This document shows, piece by piece, positions 53,895-62,226 of a DNA stretch of 64,000 nt. The first letter of the stretch is position 1. Each line of letters starts with the position of its first letter. Location: the NCBI GenBank assembly GCA_033763695.1, contig JANRKB010000002.1, forward strand, positions 62,001 through 126,000, given 5' to 3'. The notes below the pieces were generated by a model. That model saw only the letters and a program-made list of their open reading frames with translations, was not told the origin of the DNA and did not search any database. The translations under genes and the position numbers were made by a program. The DNA is from JANRKB01 sp033763695 (GTDB lineage: Bacteria; Planctomycetota; Phycisphaerae; Phycisphaerales; UBA1924).

Positions 53895-54062
53895 GAAACA
53901 GACAGAGAGAAGTCACGGAGTCAGAGCGTCACGAATTCCTTGAGTGAGCAAGTGAGTGAGTCAGTCATTCAGCGAAAGATACAGAGAGTCAAAAAGGCAG
54001 AGAGTCACGAAGGCAGACTTTGCCACTCTGCCACTCTGCGACTTTCCCACTTTGCTCCTTCA
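53895..54062. repeat. Octamer tandem array B with opposed arms
   Basis: About 20 units in strict 8-nt register from 53903 (AGTCACGG AGTCAGAG CGTCACGA and so on; AGAGAGTC twice). From 54023 polarity reverses to CCACTCTG CCACTCTG CGACTTTC CCACTTTG. It runs up to the stop codon of the minus-strand gene that follows. Confidence 0.75.
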
Positions 54063-55364
54063 CTCGTCGTCCGAAAGCGGCCCTTCGGCCATCGCGGCGT
54101 TCTGGATCGCCCCGGCCTGTTCGGGCGAGAGCGTGCCGGGGATCATGCCCGGCATCCACAGATCGCCGACTTCCTGGCCGTCGCACAGGCGACGCACGAG
54201 CAGGTAGAGCACGCTTGAGGCGGTGAAGACAAAGCTCAGACCGATCGCGCCGACGATGTAGCGCGGCACGTTGTTCCAGAACTCAAGGATCGCGCCCGCG
54301 GTCTTCACGCCGCCGGTCTCGGTGCCGCCGCCCAGCGGCACGGAGAGGAACGCGCCCGCGGCCCACTGCGTGAAACCCACGACGCCGTCGGCGACAAGCC
54401 CGAAGAACCAGAGCACGACGACGAGTTCGAGAATGACAAAGAGCGTGTAGAGCACAAGACGCATCGGGCGTGCGTAGACGTACGCCGTCACGCGCTGCAT
54501 TGCTTCAAGCGAATCGACGCACTCACAGACCACGGTGGGCACGAGCATGACGCCGCCGAGCAGGAATGAACCCAGCAGCAGGACCGCGCCGAGCCCGACG
54601 AGCATGAAGATGCCGTAGACGAGCGCACCGGCGACGTTGACATAAGGCCAGTGCAACAGCAGCCAGCCCGCGACGCCGAGCGCAAGCCCCATCGCGCCGA
54701 CGATCAGCAGCGGCAAGATGCCGCCGAAAACAACCGATGACCAGCGCTTGAGGCTGAACGCGACGGACTCGGGCCAGGAGAGTTGCACGCTCTGCGCGAA
54801 CTCAAGCGCGGTGGAGCGTGCGACCGCGCCCCAGCCGACGAAGAACACGAAGATCGCCGCCAAGCCCGCGAGCACCGTGGCGATGGGGCGATGGGCAAAG
54901 GCCGACATGGGCGTTTCCCACGCGAGCATGCGCACGCCATCGCGGATGCGCACCGCATCGGGCAGTCGCACGCCGATGCTGCCGCCGTCGGCGCGGAAGG
55001 GCCACGCACCCTCAGAGAGCGCTTGCCAGCCCATCTGGGCGACCTTGGATGGCTCGATGTCCGACAGGCTCGTGCCCATCGCGGTCGTGCTGTAGGCCCA
55101 CGTCGCACTGTTGGTGTCGGTCGGGCGGAGCACGACCCAGCCCAGCAGCCCGACGATGAGCATGACAAAGAGCGAGACGAAGAGGCGATCGGGCCGCAGG
55201 GCCAGCCCGGGCACGCTCAGGAGCTTGGTCCAGAGCAAGTCGTCGGTCAGATCGGACAGGACGAGGCCGCGGAACGGGCGCGGACCAGCGGCGGGGAGCA
55301 CCGCGGGCGTCTGAGGGCGGCTGGGTGAGGTGGAAGCCTGTGAAGCGGACGGTTGTTCGACCAT
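54060..55364 (-). CDS. Multi-pass membrane protein of unknown function
   Basis: 434 residues with about six to seven helices (SLFVMLIVGLLGWVVL, VLAGLAAIFVFFVGWGAVA, LLIVGAMGLALGVAGWLLL, YGIFMLVGLGAVLLLGSFLL, LYTLFVILELVVVLWFFGLV, YIVGAIGLSFVFTASSVLYL). The N-terminal ~30 residues are Ser/Pro-rich and cytoplasmic, and the tail is acidic (GPLSDDE). VCECVDSLEAMQRVTAYVYA resembles DUF975- or YIP1-like membrane proteins, but I cannot name the family. Its 3' end abuts the octamer repeat array. Confidence 0.75.
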   Translation of the reverse strand: MVEQPSASQASTSPSRPQTPAVLPAAGPRPFRGLVLSDLTDDLLWTKLLSVPGLALRPDRLFVSLFVMLIVGLLGWVVLRPTDTNSATWAYSTTAMGTSLSDIEPSKVAQMGWQALSEGAWPFRADGGSIGVRLPDAVRIRDGVRMLAWETPMSAFAHRPIATVLAGLAAIFVFFVGWGAVARSTALEFAQSVQLSWPESVAFSLKRWSSVVFGGILPLLIVGAMGLALGVAGWLLLHWPYVNVAGALVYGIFMLVGLGAVLLLGSFLLGGVMLVPTVVCECVDSLEAMQRVTAYVYARPMRLVLYTLFVILELVVVLWFFGLVADGVVGFTQWAAGAFLSVPLGGGTETGGVKTAGAILEFWNNVPRYIVGAIGLSFVFTASSVLYLLVRRLCDGQEVGDLWMPGMIPGTLSPEQAGAIQNAAMAEGPLSDDE

Positions 55365-55473
55365 GGGGTGATGCTACCACTTTGGAAGTGAGCGCGATTG
55401 TCGCCCCCGTGCTCGGGTGATCGCCCGAAGCCCAAATCGCGCAGAAACCCTTGTCAGACGCTACGATGTGGCG

Positions 55474-56436
55474 ATGCCCGGCGGGCGATCCCAACGACCG
55501 CTCTTTGATTTACTGCGCGAACAAGGTCGCGCGGAATCCAAGCCGCACGCGCCCAACGCGCCGACCTCTGTGCCGACGGGAACAACCACCAGCCCAACCG
55601 GCAGCGCGTCAAGCCCCGCAGGCGGCGACACACGCACCGCGAGCGTGCTGGAGCCCAAACCCGTGGGAACCACGGGAACGCCGGGCAGTGTCGTGCCGTC
55701 GATCGCCAAGCCGCGTGTGGTCTCGGCCATGCCGCGACCGCGCGAGAGCGAGCCCGAAGCAGCGGCTCCGACAGGCAAACATGGCATCGTGATCCCGGTG
55801 AATGCGATGTACGTCGCGCCCGTGGTCGTCCTGGTGATCGTGCTGGCGGTGTGGATGCTGGGCGTCCGCTGGGGACGCAACGACGCCGAGCGTGATCTGG
55901 CCAACTCAGGGATCGCGCTGCCCAGCACGGCACCGGTCGACCCGTTGGCGAACTCCGACACGGCAAGCCGCACGGGGACGAGCGGCAAGACCGTCGCCCC
56001 GCCGCCACCGATCGAACGCGCCCAGCCGGAATCGACGATCACCGGGCCCAACGGCGTGGCGATCGACCCCAACGGCAAGATCTTGTCCGCCCGCGGCCCG
56101 CTGGCATCAGACCCGCGGCAAAAGGGCACAAACTACCTGCACATCGCGTCGCTTCCCAAGGAAGACGCCCAGAACGCCCTGGCCTACTTGGCCCAGAACA
56201 AGATCGACGCCATCGCCATCCCCATGGAATTGGACTCGGGAGCGCAGGCAGCGAAGAATAAACCCTGGTTCCAGGTTGTGGTTCTGGTCGGTATCACCAG
56301 CGACGAGTATCGCAATCGGGACAAACCAGGACGCGCCAAGCAAGCGGAAGCAACGATCCGCAAACTCGGTGCGGCATGGAAGAATGACAAACGCGGCCCT
56401 TCGGACTTTGGAAAGATCCTGTGGGTGCGGTATTGA
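55474..56436 (+). CDS. Single-pass membrane protein with SPOR-like C-terminal domain
   Basis: 320 residues from the ATG at 55474. A ~100-residue Pro/Thr/Ser-rich N-terminus precedes one helix (YVAPVVVLVIVLAVWMLGV). A linker and a C-terminal alpha/beta segment follow (NYLHIASLPKEDAQNALAYL, then AAKNKPWFQVVVLVGI). The order is that of SPOR-type cell-wall-binding proteins, but the match is loose. No operon partner is evident; the small basic protein gene starts 56 bp downstream. Confidence 0.6.
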   Translation: MPGGRSQRPLFDLLREQGRAESKPHAPNAPTSVPTGTTTSPTGSASSPAGGDTRTASVLEPKPVGTTGTPGSVVPSIAKPRVVSAMPRPRESEPEAAAPTGKHGIVIPVNAMYVAPVVVLVIVLAVWMLGVRWGRNDAERDLANSGIALPSTAPVDPLANSDTASRTGTSGKTVAPPPPIERAQPESTITGPNGVAIDPNGKILSARGPLASDPRQKGTNYLHIASLPKEDAQNALAYLAQNKIDAIAIPMELDSGAQAAKNKPWFQVVVLVGITSDEYRNRDKPGRAKQAEATIRKLGAAWKNDKRGPSDFGKILWVRY

Positions 56437-56492
56437 CGAGATTCGATTGGGCCACAGGCGTTGGGAACGCCGCATTCCACGGAGTTTGAATC

Positions 56493-56654
56493 ATGAGCAT
56501 GGACCGGTCCCTGAAGCAGGCGACGAACATGGACGGCAAGCGCAGCGTGCTGACCCGCGCCGAGCGCATCGCCAAGATGAAAGCTGACAAGAAGATGACG
56601 GCGGCCAACGAGCGCTCGCTCGGCCTGCCCAAGACGCTTGTCCCCAAGTCGTAA
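56493..56654 (+). CDS. Small basic protein (planctomycete/verrucomicrobial family)
   Basis: 53 residues: MSMDRSLKQATNMDGKRSVL, then TRAERIAKMKADKK, then ERSLGLPKTLVPKS. The opening MSMDRSLK, VLTRAERI and GLPK are the conserved features of the short 'small basic protein' family I recall from Planctomycetes and Verrucomicrobia (TIGR04137-like). The function is not known; a ribosome-associated or nucleic-acid-binding role is conceivable from its charge. GGAG at 56480-56483 sets the start, and a strong terminator follows 26 bp after the stop. Confidence 0.85.
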   Translation: MSMDRSLKQATNMDGKRSVLTRAERIAKMKADKKMTAANERSLGLPKTLVPKS

Positions 56655-56679
56655 GTCGACGACATCACCGTGCACTTGG

Positions 56680-56710
56680 CACGCCCGGGCCGCGCTCGGG
56701 CGTGTTTTTT
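56680..56710 (+). terminator. Intrinsic terminator after the small basic protein gene
   Basis: An 8-bp perfect stem CACGCCCG/CGGGCGTG is followed by TTTTTT. Confidence 0.88.
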
Positions 56711-56784
56711 CGCGCTGATGCTCGCGGTTTTTCGATCCCGCGGCACGCGAATGAACCGCGCGACGCCCGCGGCGTAGGGTGGCG

Positions 56785-57264
56785 ATGCCCACCATCACCC
56801 AGCACGCCATCGAACGACTGCACGCGCTTGGACTTGAGTTGCCCGCATTTCCGCCACGACCCGGCGGGGCGTATGTGCCGGTGCGCGTGCGCGGCGGGCT
56901 CGCGTTCGTCGCGTGTCAGTTCCCCTTCAAGGACGGCACGCCGGCGTTTCGCGGCAGGCTGGGCGCGGAGCTGAGCACGGCCGATGGCGTGGCGGCGGCA
57001 CGGCTTGCCGCGCTCAACGCGCTCGCGCAACTGCATCACAACGTGGGGCTCGACCGGCTGGAGGGGTTGTGCCGCTTCGAGATGTATCTGCAGTGCGCAG
57101 CGGGCTGGGACGAGATGCCCGCGGTGCTGGACGGTGCGTCGCGATTGTTCCTCGATGTGCTGGGGGAAGACCTCGGAAGCCACAGCCGCGCCCCGATCGG
57201 CATCGAGCAACTCCCGCTGAATCTGCCCGTGGAACTGGTGCTGACTGCTGCAGTGCGGGCGTAG
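56785..57264 (+). CDS. RidA/YjgF-like family protein
   Basis: 159 residues from the ATG at 56785. GAYVPVRVRGGLAFVACQFP, GRLGAELSTADGVAAARLAA, LNALAQLHHNVGLDRLEGLC and ELVLTAAVRA follow the RidA/YjgF fold, in the longer subgroup often annotated as YjgF-like endoribonuclease. RidA proteins hydrolyse reactive enamine/imine intermediates of amino-acid metabolism. The catalytic Arg context of canonical RidA is not clearly preserved, so activity is uncertain. It stands alone. Confidence 0.85.
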   Translation: MPTITQHAIERLHALGLELPAFPPRPGGAYVPVRVRGGLAFVACQFPFKDGTPAFRGRLGAELSTADGVAAARLAALNALAQLHHNVGLDRLEGLCRFEMYLQCAAGWDEMPAVLDGASRLFLDVLGEDLGSHSRAPIGIEQLPLNLPVELVLTAAVRA

Positions 57265-57394
57265 ATCCGGGCGTAGGTTCGGGGGGAGATTCGGGCGTGG
57301 AGGCTTCTCAGGCCCGAGAACGGATTGTGAGACGTGAGAACGCCCTTGGGATTCTGAACGCGCGGCCCAAAACCGCCGTAGTATTCCATTGAAG

Positions 57395-57781
57395 ATGCTG
57401 CGTTCGATGCTCATCGCGATGTTGGTCGTGCAGCAGGCCCTGGCGGCTTGGTTGCTGCCGATGTCAACGACCGAGCAGCCGGCCCAAAGCCAGGCCGAAC
57501 GCTGTTGCTGCTGCGAAGAGGCGTGCCTGCCGCGGAGCGAGTGCGACAGCACGCCGCGTCGATGCACTCCATCGAGCGTGCAGCGCCCGATCAACACGGA
57601 AGCCACGCCGCGCGTCGAAGTGCGGACGGCGACCCAGACAGACGCGCGTCCGACGCCGGACCTGACGTCGACGCATGCCCGCCATCAAGGCGTGGGTGCA
57701 GAGCGCTTCGCACGAAGCGACCTGCCGCGGACGCCCGACGCAAAGACGCGGCGTGCGCTGCTGTGCGTGCGAACAACGTAG
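57395..57781 (+). CDS. Small secreted protein with a four-Cys run
   Basis: 128 residues from the ATG at 57395. The hydrophobic N-terminus (MLRSMLIAMLVVQQALAAWL) looks like a signal peptide. It is followed by ERCCCCEEACLPRSECD and a disordered Thr/Arg/Pro-rich remainder. No known domain. The Cys cluster could bind a soft metal. There is no clear ribosome-binding site, so this call is tentative. The next gene also encodes a Cys-rich exported protein. Confidence 0.45.
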   Translation: MLRSMLIAMLVVQQALAAWLLPMSTTEQPAQSQAERCCCCEEACLPRSECDSTPRRCTPSSVQRPINTEATPRVEVRTATQTDARPTPDLTSTHARHQGVGAERFARSDLPRTPDAKTRRALLCVRTT

Positions 57782-57936
57782 CGGCGTGAGCACTGGCACT
57801 GCGCGCGGGCTTGGGAGAGCCGGAGGCCGCGTGTGGGCCGGAGCATCGTCGTCGACGGCGGAACACGCCGTGATCCTGCGTTGTGATTCATTTTCAAGAC
57901 TCAAACCACTGCATCCAAAGCTGAAAGGTGATTGCC

Positions 57937-58473
57937 ATGACGACTCGTACCCTCGTGACTTCCATGCTCGTTGGCCTGATGGCCCTCGCGTTCGCGGGCT
58001 GCCAGAACAACAAACAGGGCTCCATGTGCGACCCGGCCCACTGCGACAAGAAGGAGTGTCGCGACTCCGGCAAGTGCATGGGCGACTGCAAGGACTCGTG
58101 CGAGAAGAAGTGCGACATGAAGGCCGCCGCCAAGTGCGACGCGTCCAAGTGCTCGGGCAAGGAATGCTGCAAGGACGGCAAGAACTGCAGCGACTGCGCC
58201 AAGTGCTGCGGCGAGAAGTGTGAGAAGCCCGCGATGGGTGGCCCGGCCGCGAAGGAGACGGTTGCGACGGCTGCCGTCGTCCCCGCCGCCAAGGACGCTG
58301 CCTGCATCAACACCGTCTGCCCGATCGGCGGCCACAAGCTCGACGGCGACGCCCTCAAGGTCTCCTACAAGGGCAAGACCATCGGTCTGTGCTGCCCTGA
58401 CTGCATTGATGAGATGAACAAGATGTCCGAGGCCCAGCGCGACGAAGTGCTCGCCAAGGCGTCGAAGAAGTAA
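57937..58473 (+). CDS. Cys-rich lipoprotein with YHS/TRASH-like metal-binding C-terminus
   Basis: 178 residues from the ATG at 57937, behind AAGG at 57924-57927. The lipoprotein signal ends ALAFAGC with Cys22. Residues ~30-100 hold about 16 Cys spaced every 3-6 residues among Lys and Asp (CDPAHCDKKECRDSGKCMGD). The C-terminal ~45 residues (CPIGGHKLDGDALKVSYKGK, then TIGLCCPDC) match the shape of YHS/TRASH-like domains found in copper and heavy-metal proteins. There are 22 Cys in total. A periplasmic metal-binding or metal-sequestering role is inferred. No transporter is adjacent; a terminator follows. Confidence 0.75.
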   Translation: MTTRTLVTSMLVGLMALAFAGCQNNKQGSMCDPAHCDKKECRDSGKCMGDCKDSCEKKCDMKAAAKCDASKCSGKECCKDGKNCSDCAKCCGEKCEKPAMGGPAAKETVATAAVVPAAKDAACINTVCPIGGHKLDGDALKVSYKGKTIGLCCPDCIDEMNKMSEAQRDEVLAKASKK

Positions 58474-58539
58474 TCACGCCCGCGGCACGCCCCGGAACAC
58501 CTCCGGACACGGCTCGCGACAGCCACCATGTCTCTCTCG

Positions 58540-58566
58540 CGGCCCCGCATTGCGCGGGGCCGTTTT
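58540..58566 (+). terminator. Intrinsic terminator after the Cys-rich lipoprotein
   Basis: A 9-bp stem CGGCCCCGC/GCGGGGCCG with a 5-nt loop is followed by TTTT, 66 bp after the stop. Confidence 0.8.
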
Positions 58567-58703
58567 CGTTGGGAGCGCGCGAGGTCGGGCAAGCCCGAAG
58601 CGGGGGCGTCGGTTGACGACGAACACCATCGTCGGAGTCGGAAACCATGAGCGAACGCCGCGCCGATTCGACGCGTCACGCCGCGGGCGATCGTGCGCAG
58701 AGG

Positions 58704-58767
58704 CCCTCGCTGGCGCGTCGGGCTCGTCGAGACGGCGCTCGTCACGAGCCCGAAGCGCGAGCGAGGG
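58704..58767. repeat. 24-bp imperfect inverted repeat
   Basis: The arm at 58704-58727 (CCCTCGCTGGCGCG...GGGCTCGT) matches the reverse complement of 58744-58767 at 22 of 24 positions, with a 16-nt loop. It is in the 577-bp gap between the Cys-rich lipoprotein and the DUF2339 gene, where no gene is convincing. It resembles dispersed planctomycete intergenic repeats I have seen elsewhere. Confidence 0.65.
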
Positions 58768-58954
58768 CGGCGGCGTGCGAACCGCAGCAGCGGGCGAGGC
58801 TGCAACCTCGACGCCCCGATCGATCTGCACCCGCATCCACAGCCACGACGAGCGCGTCGTTGGCCAGCAACTGCATCGGCGTCGCATCGGTCATGCGCAC
58901 GCGCCGCCGCGGCGTCCGATAGGCTGGGCGTGAACGCGGCGGTCGTGCAACGGC

Positions 58955-58986
58955 TTGACTCTGTGCCATTGTTAGTGTATACTAAC
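58955..58986 (+). promoter_or_regulatory. Promoter with palindromic operator over the -10
   Basis: -35 TTGACT 58955-58960, 17-bp spacer, -10 TATACT 58978-58983. A palindrome GTTAGT-GTAT-ACTAAC (58971-58986) covers the -10, as a repressor site would. Transcription would run into the DUF2339 gene at 59051. A 13-codon open frame starting ATGAAAGTG at 58988 lies between. Confidence 0.7.
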
Positions 58987-59050
58987 CATGAAAGTGCTTG
59001 GGTCTCTTCGACACGACACGCGACACTGATCGACTGAGCAGGAGGCGGGT

Positions 59051-61651
59051 ATGGATCGCGTTGACGAGCGGATGGCACGGCTGGAAGCGCGGCTCGCACG
59101 GCTTGAGATCCTCGTCGAGCGGATGCGCACCGACACGCCCGGAGCGTCCGACGCGCCTGCGCTCGACATGGAGGATCAGGTTGCGATGCTGCTCGCGGGC
59201 GAGAGGCCGCCGCCAATCCCACAGCCTGCCACACCACTCGCCGCTCCACCGGTGTTTGGCAGCACGACGGCAGCCGAAGGATCGACGTCGATCACGCCAC
59301 ACTCCGCGCCGCCAACATCATTTCCGCCAACGTCGACGGGGCGAGGGTCGCCTGCGTTGCCGGGCTTCCTGGCGAATGCATCAGACGAAGCACCGATCGA
59401 TGTCTCAGCGCGGCGTCAGGCGTGGGAAGCCCATCTGGCCGCGAGGCGCAAGAGCGCTGCCAGCCAAGCGGGCAATCAGGCAGCCGATGGCGAGCATCAG
59501 GCCAAGCCCGGCGCGACACGGCGCGGCATCGATCTGGAGTCGATGATCGGCGGGCACTGGTTCGCGATCGCGGGCGGCGCGGTGTTGCTGCTCGGCTTGG
59601 TGTTCTTCTTCCAGTTTGCGGTGCGCGAAGGGTGGATCCAGAAGATCCCGCCGTGGGGCCGCGTCGGCATGGGCTGGACGCTGGGCCTCGCGCTGGTGGG
59701 CGCGGGCGAAGGGCTGCGAAAGAAGATCAACGCGTGGGCCGCGGCGGGCCTCACCGGCGCGGGCGTGGGCGGTTTGTTCATCGCCACGCTCGTCGGCTAC
59801 ATGATGTTCGAGCTCTACAGCGCACCGGCCGCAATCACGCTCATCGCGTGCTCGGCGGCGATCGGCGTGGTGCAGGCGCTGCGCCTCAACCTCGTCGCGG
59901 TCGCCCATCTCTCGCTCGTTGGCGCGATCCTTGCCCCACTGCTGCTGCGGACCGAGCATCCGGACGTCAACCCGCTGAGCATCTACTTCTTCGCGGCGCT
60001 CACGACCGCGCTGCTGCTGGCGGCGATCCGAGCGGGGACGTTTGCGACGCTGCGTTGGAGCGTGCCGCTGCTGGTCGCGATCGTCGGATACGCATGCGCA
60101 ATGCATGCGACGGCGCACGCGTGGGTGTGGGCGACCTTTGCGGGTGCGGTCGGCGTCGCCGTACACCTGGAAACCGCGATCAGCGCGGTGCGTCGCGATC
60201 GCGCCGAAAGCCCCGATGGCACGATGCATGATGCGCCGACGGACGAGGCCGAAGCCAAGCGGCCGCGGGCGACGACGCTGAACGATGCGCCCGAGTCGGT
60301 GCTCCTCTTCATCATCACGCTGTGGTCGATCGGGCTGGCGACGCTGCTGGTGACACGGATGGTGCCGCACCTGCAATGGATGCCGGCGGCGGCGGGATGT
60401 GCCGCGGCACTGCTGGGCGCGTTCGCGCTGGCGGGCAATGTGACGACGCTGCGGCAGCAACCACGCTCGCGCGGCGAACTTGTCGGCGCGATCGAACTCA
60501 TGCTGGCCGCGGGCCTGCTCATCACCACGGTCGCGCTGGCGTTCAGTGACGCGGCCCAGCTCATCGCGTGGCTGGCGCTCGGCGGTGCGGCACTGATCGG
60601 CGGGCAGGCCATCGACTGGAAGCCGCTGCGGATGTTCGGCTACGTGCTCGCGGGCATCGCCTCGGGCCGACTGTTCCTGTACGAGCCCTTCGCCGGAAGC
60701 CTGCTCACGGGAGGCATCGAGGTCGGCGGGCTTTGGCTGACGCAGTGGGCGGCCGTGAGCGCAGGAGCGGCGGCGCTCTGGCTGATCGCGGGCGCAACCA
60801 CGCCGCGCAGAGAGAACGGGCGACTCGCGGCGAGCGGCGTTGCGATGGGCCAACTGGGCGTGCTGCATCTGACGCTGCTGGTGTGCCACACGGACGGATC
60901 GCTGAAGTCGATGATGGTGTACTGGATCGCGCTGGCCGCCGCGCTGCTGGGCGCGCGCGTGCCGCTGCGCGCGATCGCGTCGGAAGTCTCGGCCTTCGTG
61001 GTTGCGTGCGTTGCACTCATCGCGTGGATCAGCGTGTATCTGGCGACTGGCTGGGATCGGTCCGGCGCGCCGATGCTGCTGCATCAGGGCTTGCTGCCGT
61101 CGTTCGTCATCGCCGCGCTGCTCGTGCTGAGCGTGCTTGCGACGCTGGCGCGCACGGCACGCGAATCGCGCCCGGCATGGGCCCCCACGCTTGCCTACTC
61201 CCTCGCCTCGCTGGTCGTGCTGACGTCGACATCGCTGGAAGTCGCCCGCAGTGCGGCACTGCTGACCGCCGACTCGACGATGCGCACCGCTGCGGTCTCG
61301 ATCTGGTGGGGCGTGTGCGCGATTGGCATGCTCATCGGCGGCACGATCTGGCGTCAGGCATTCGTCCGCCGCGCCGGGCTGGGTCTGCTCGCGCTGGCAA
61401 CCGCCAAGGCGATCATCATCGACACGAGCGAACTCACCGCGGGCTGGCGTGCGATCAACGTATTGGTGCTCGGCGCGATCATGCTCGGCGTGGGCGTCGC
61501 GTATGCCCGCGCGGGCAAGTATCTCGCGCGTGCCGTGGACGGCGATGCCGCCAAGCCCGATGAAGGCGCGACTCGCGACCCGGAGGGTGAGCCATCAGAA
61601 CCCAAGACCGAGTATGGTGAGGAAGGCTCAGAACCGCCGCGTCAGGCGTGA
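59051..61651 (+). CDS. DUF2339 multi-pass membrane protein
   Basis: 866 residues, AGGAGG 5 nt before the ATG. The N-terminal ~35 residues are a coiled coil (DERMARLEARLARLEILVER), followed by a Pro/Ser linker. From ~165 there are over 20 hydrophobic helices beginning with GGHWFAIAGGAVLLLGLVFF, then QFAVREGWIQKIPPWGRVGM and AGLTGAGVGGLFIATLVGYM. This is the DUF2339 pattern of a coiled coil followed by very many helices. The function of the family is unknown. The gene has its own promoter with a probable operator, and its stop lies 2 bp from the convergent mntR stop. Confidence 0.9.
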   Translation: MDRVDERMARLEARLARLEILVERMRTDTPGASDAPALDMEDQVAMLLAGERPPPIPQPATPLAAPPVFGSTTAAEGSTSITPHSAPPTSFPPTSTGRGSPALPGFLANASDEAPIDVSARRQAWEAHLAARRKSAASQAGNQAADGEHQAKPGATRRGIDLESMIGGHWFAIAGGAVLLLGLVFFFQFAVREGWIQKIPPWGRVGMGWTLGLALVGAGEGLRKKINAWAAAGLTGAGVGGLFIATLVGYMMFELYSAPAAITLIACSAAIGVVQALRLNLVAVAHLSLVGAILAPLLLRTEHPDVNPLSIYFFAALTTALLLAAIRAGTFATLRWSVPLLVAIVGYACAMHATAHAWVWATFAGAVGVAVHLETAISAVRRDRAESPDGTMHDAPTDEAEAKRPRATTLNDAPESVLLFIITLWSIGLATLLVTRMVPHLQWMPAAAGCAAALLGAFALAGNVTTLRQQPRSRGELVGAIELMLAAGLLITTVALAFSDAAQLIAWLALGGAALIGGQAIDWKPLRMFGYVLAGIASGRLFLYEPFAGSLLTGGIEVGGLWLTQWAAVSAGAAALWLIAGATTPRRENGRLAASGVAMGQLGVLHLTLLVCHTDGSLKSMMVYWIALAAALLGARVPLRAIASEVSAFVVACVALIAWISVYLATGWDRSGAPMLLHQGLLPSFVIAALLVLSVLATLARTARESRPAWAPTLAYSLASLVVLTSTSLEVARSAALLTADSTMRTAAVSIWWGVCAIGMLIGGTIWRQAFVRRAGLGLLALATAKAIIIDTSELTAGWRAINVLVLGAIMLGVGVAYARAGKYLARAVDGDAAKPDEGATRDPEGEPSEPKTEYGEEGSEPPRQA

Positions 61652-61653
61652 GG

Positions 61654-62124
61654 TCAGCGGCTCGGCTCGCCGATGAATCGCTTCATCGCGCGCAGCGTCG
61701 CATCGCCGACGTGATGCTCAATCCCCTCGGCGTCCATCTCGGCCTGTCGGGCGGGGACGCCGAGGGCGATCAGGAAGCGGAGCACGACCTCGTGCCGCGC
61801 CCGGATGTGCGATGCGAGCCTCCGCCCGCTGGCGGTCAGCCGCAGCGGGCGATAGCCGTCCTCTTCGACCAGCCCCTCGCGTCGCAGGCGGGCGAGGATC
61901 TTGCTGACGGTGACGTGGCTGACACCCATCTGGCGGGAGAGATCAACCACGCGGCACTCGCCGTGCTGCTCCACCCGCAGCGCGATCGCCTCGACGTAGT
62001 CCTGGGCCGTCTCATCGCGATGGGCGTCGCGCACATGCTGGAAGCGGGCGGCGTCCTGCGGCCCCGAATGGGTCTCCGGCTGCGTCGGGCGCGCTGATGC
62101 ACCCGGCGAGGAGCGGGCCGACAT
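61654..62124 (-). CDS. mntR: Manganese-responsive regulator MntR (DtxR family)
   Basis: 156 residues from the ATG at 62124, about the size of E. coli-type MntR. The DNA-binding part has QDYVEAIALRVEQHGECRVV, then DLSRQMGVSHVTVSKILARL RREGLVE. The metal-binding residues expected for the family are visible: Asp and Glu of QDYVEAI, His of RARHEVVLRFL, and Glu-Gly-Ile-Glu-His-His in DAEGIEHHVGD. It represses or activates manganese transport genes according to Mn(II). No mntH or mnt transporter is in the window, so its targets are elsewhere. It is divergent from tatC with a 102-bp gap. Confidence 0.9.
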   Translation of the reverse strand: MSARSSPGASARPTQPETHSGPQDAARFQHVRDAHRDETAQDYVEAIALRVEQHGECRVVDLSRQMGVSHVTVSKILARLRREGLVEEDGYRPLRLTASGRRLASHIRARHEVVLRFLIALGVPARQAEMDAEGIEHHVGDATLRAMKRFIGEPSR

Positions 62125-62226
62125 GGCGGGGGGTCGCGTCGTCAAGGGAAGAGAGTGTAAGAAGCCAGAGCACGGGAGGCATGTCGGGCGCGACCGTGCC
62201 GCCACACCCGCTATCGTCTGGGCTTG

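Noticed and set aside
53461..54226. Open frames in the octamer and hairpin region
   Set aside because: They are composed of repeats, have no conserved domain and overlap on all frames.
58563..58950. Protein-coding gene in the gap before the DUF2339 gene
   Set aside because: Several open frames exist on both strands, but they cross the 24-bp inverted repeat, are Arg/Ala/Ser-rich and have no ribosome-binding site.
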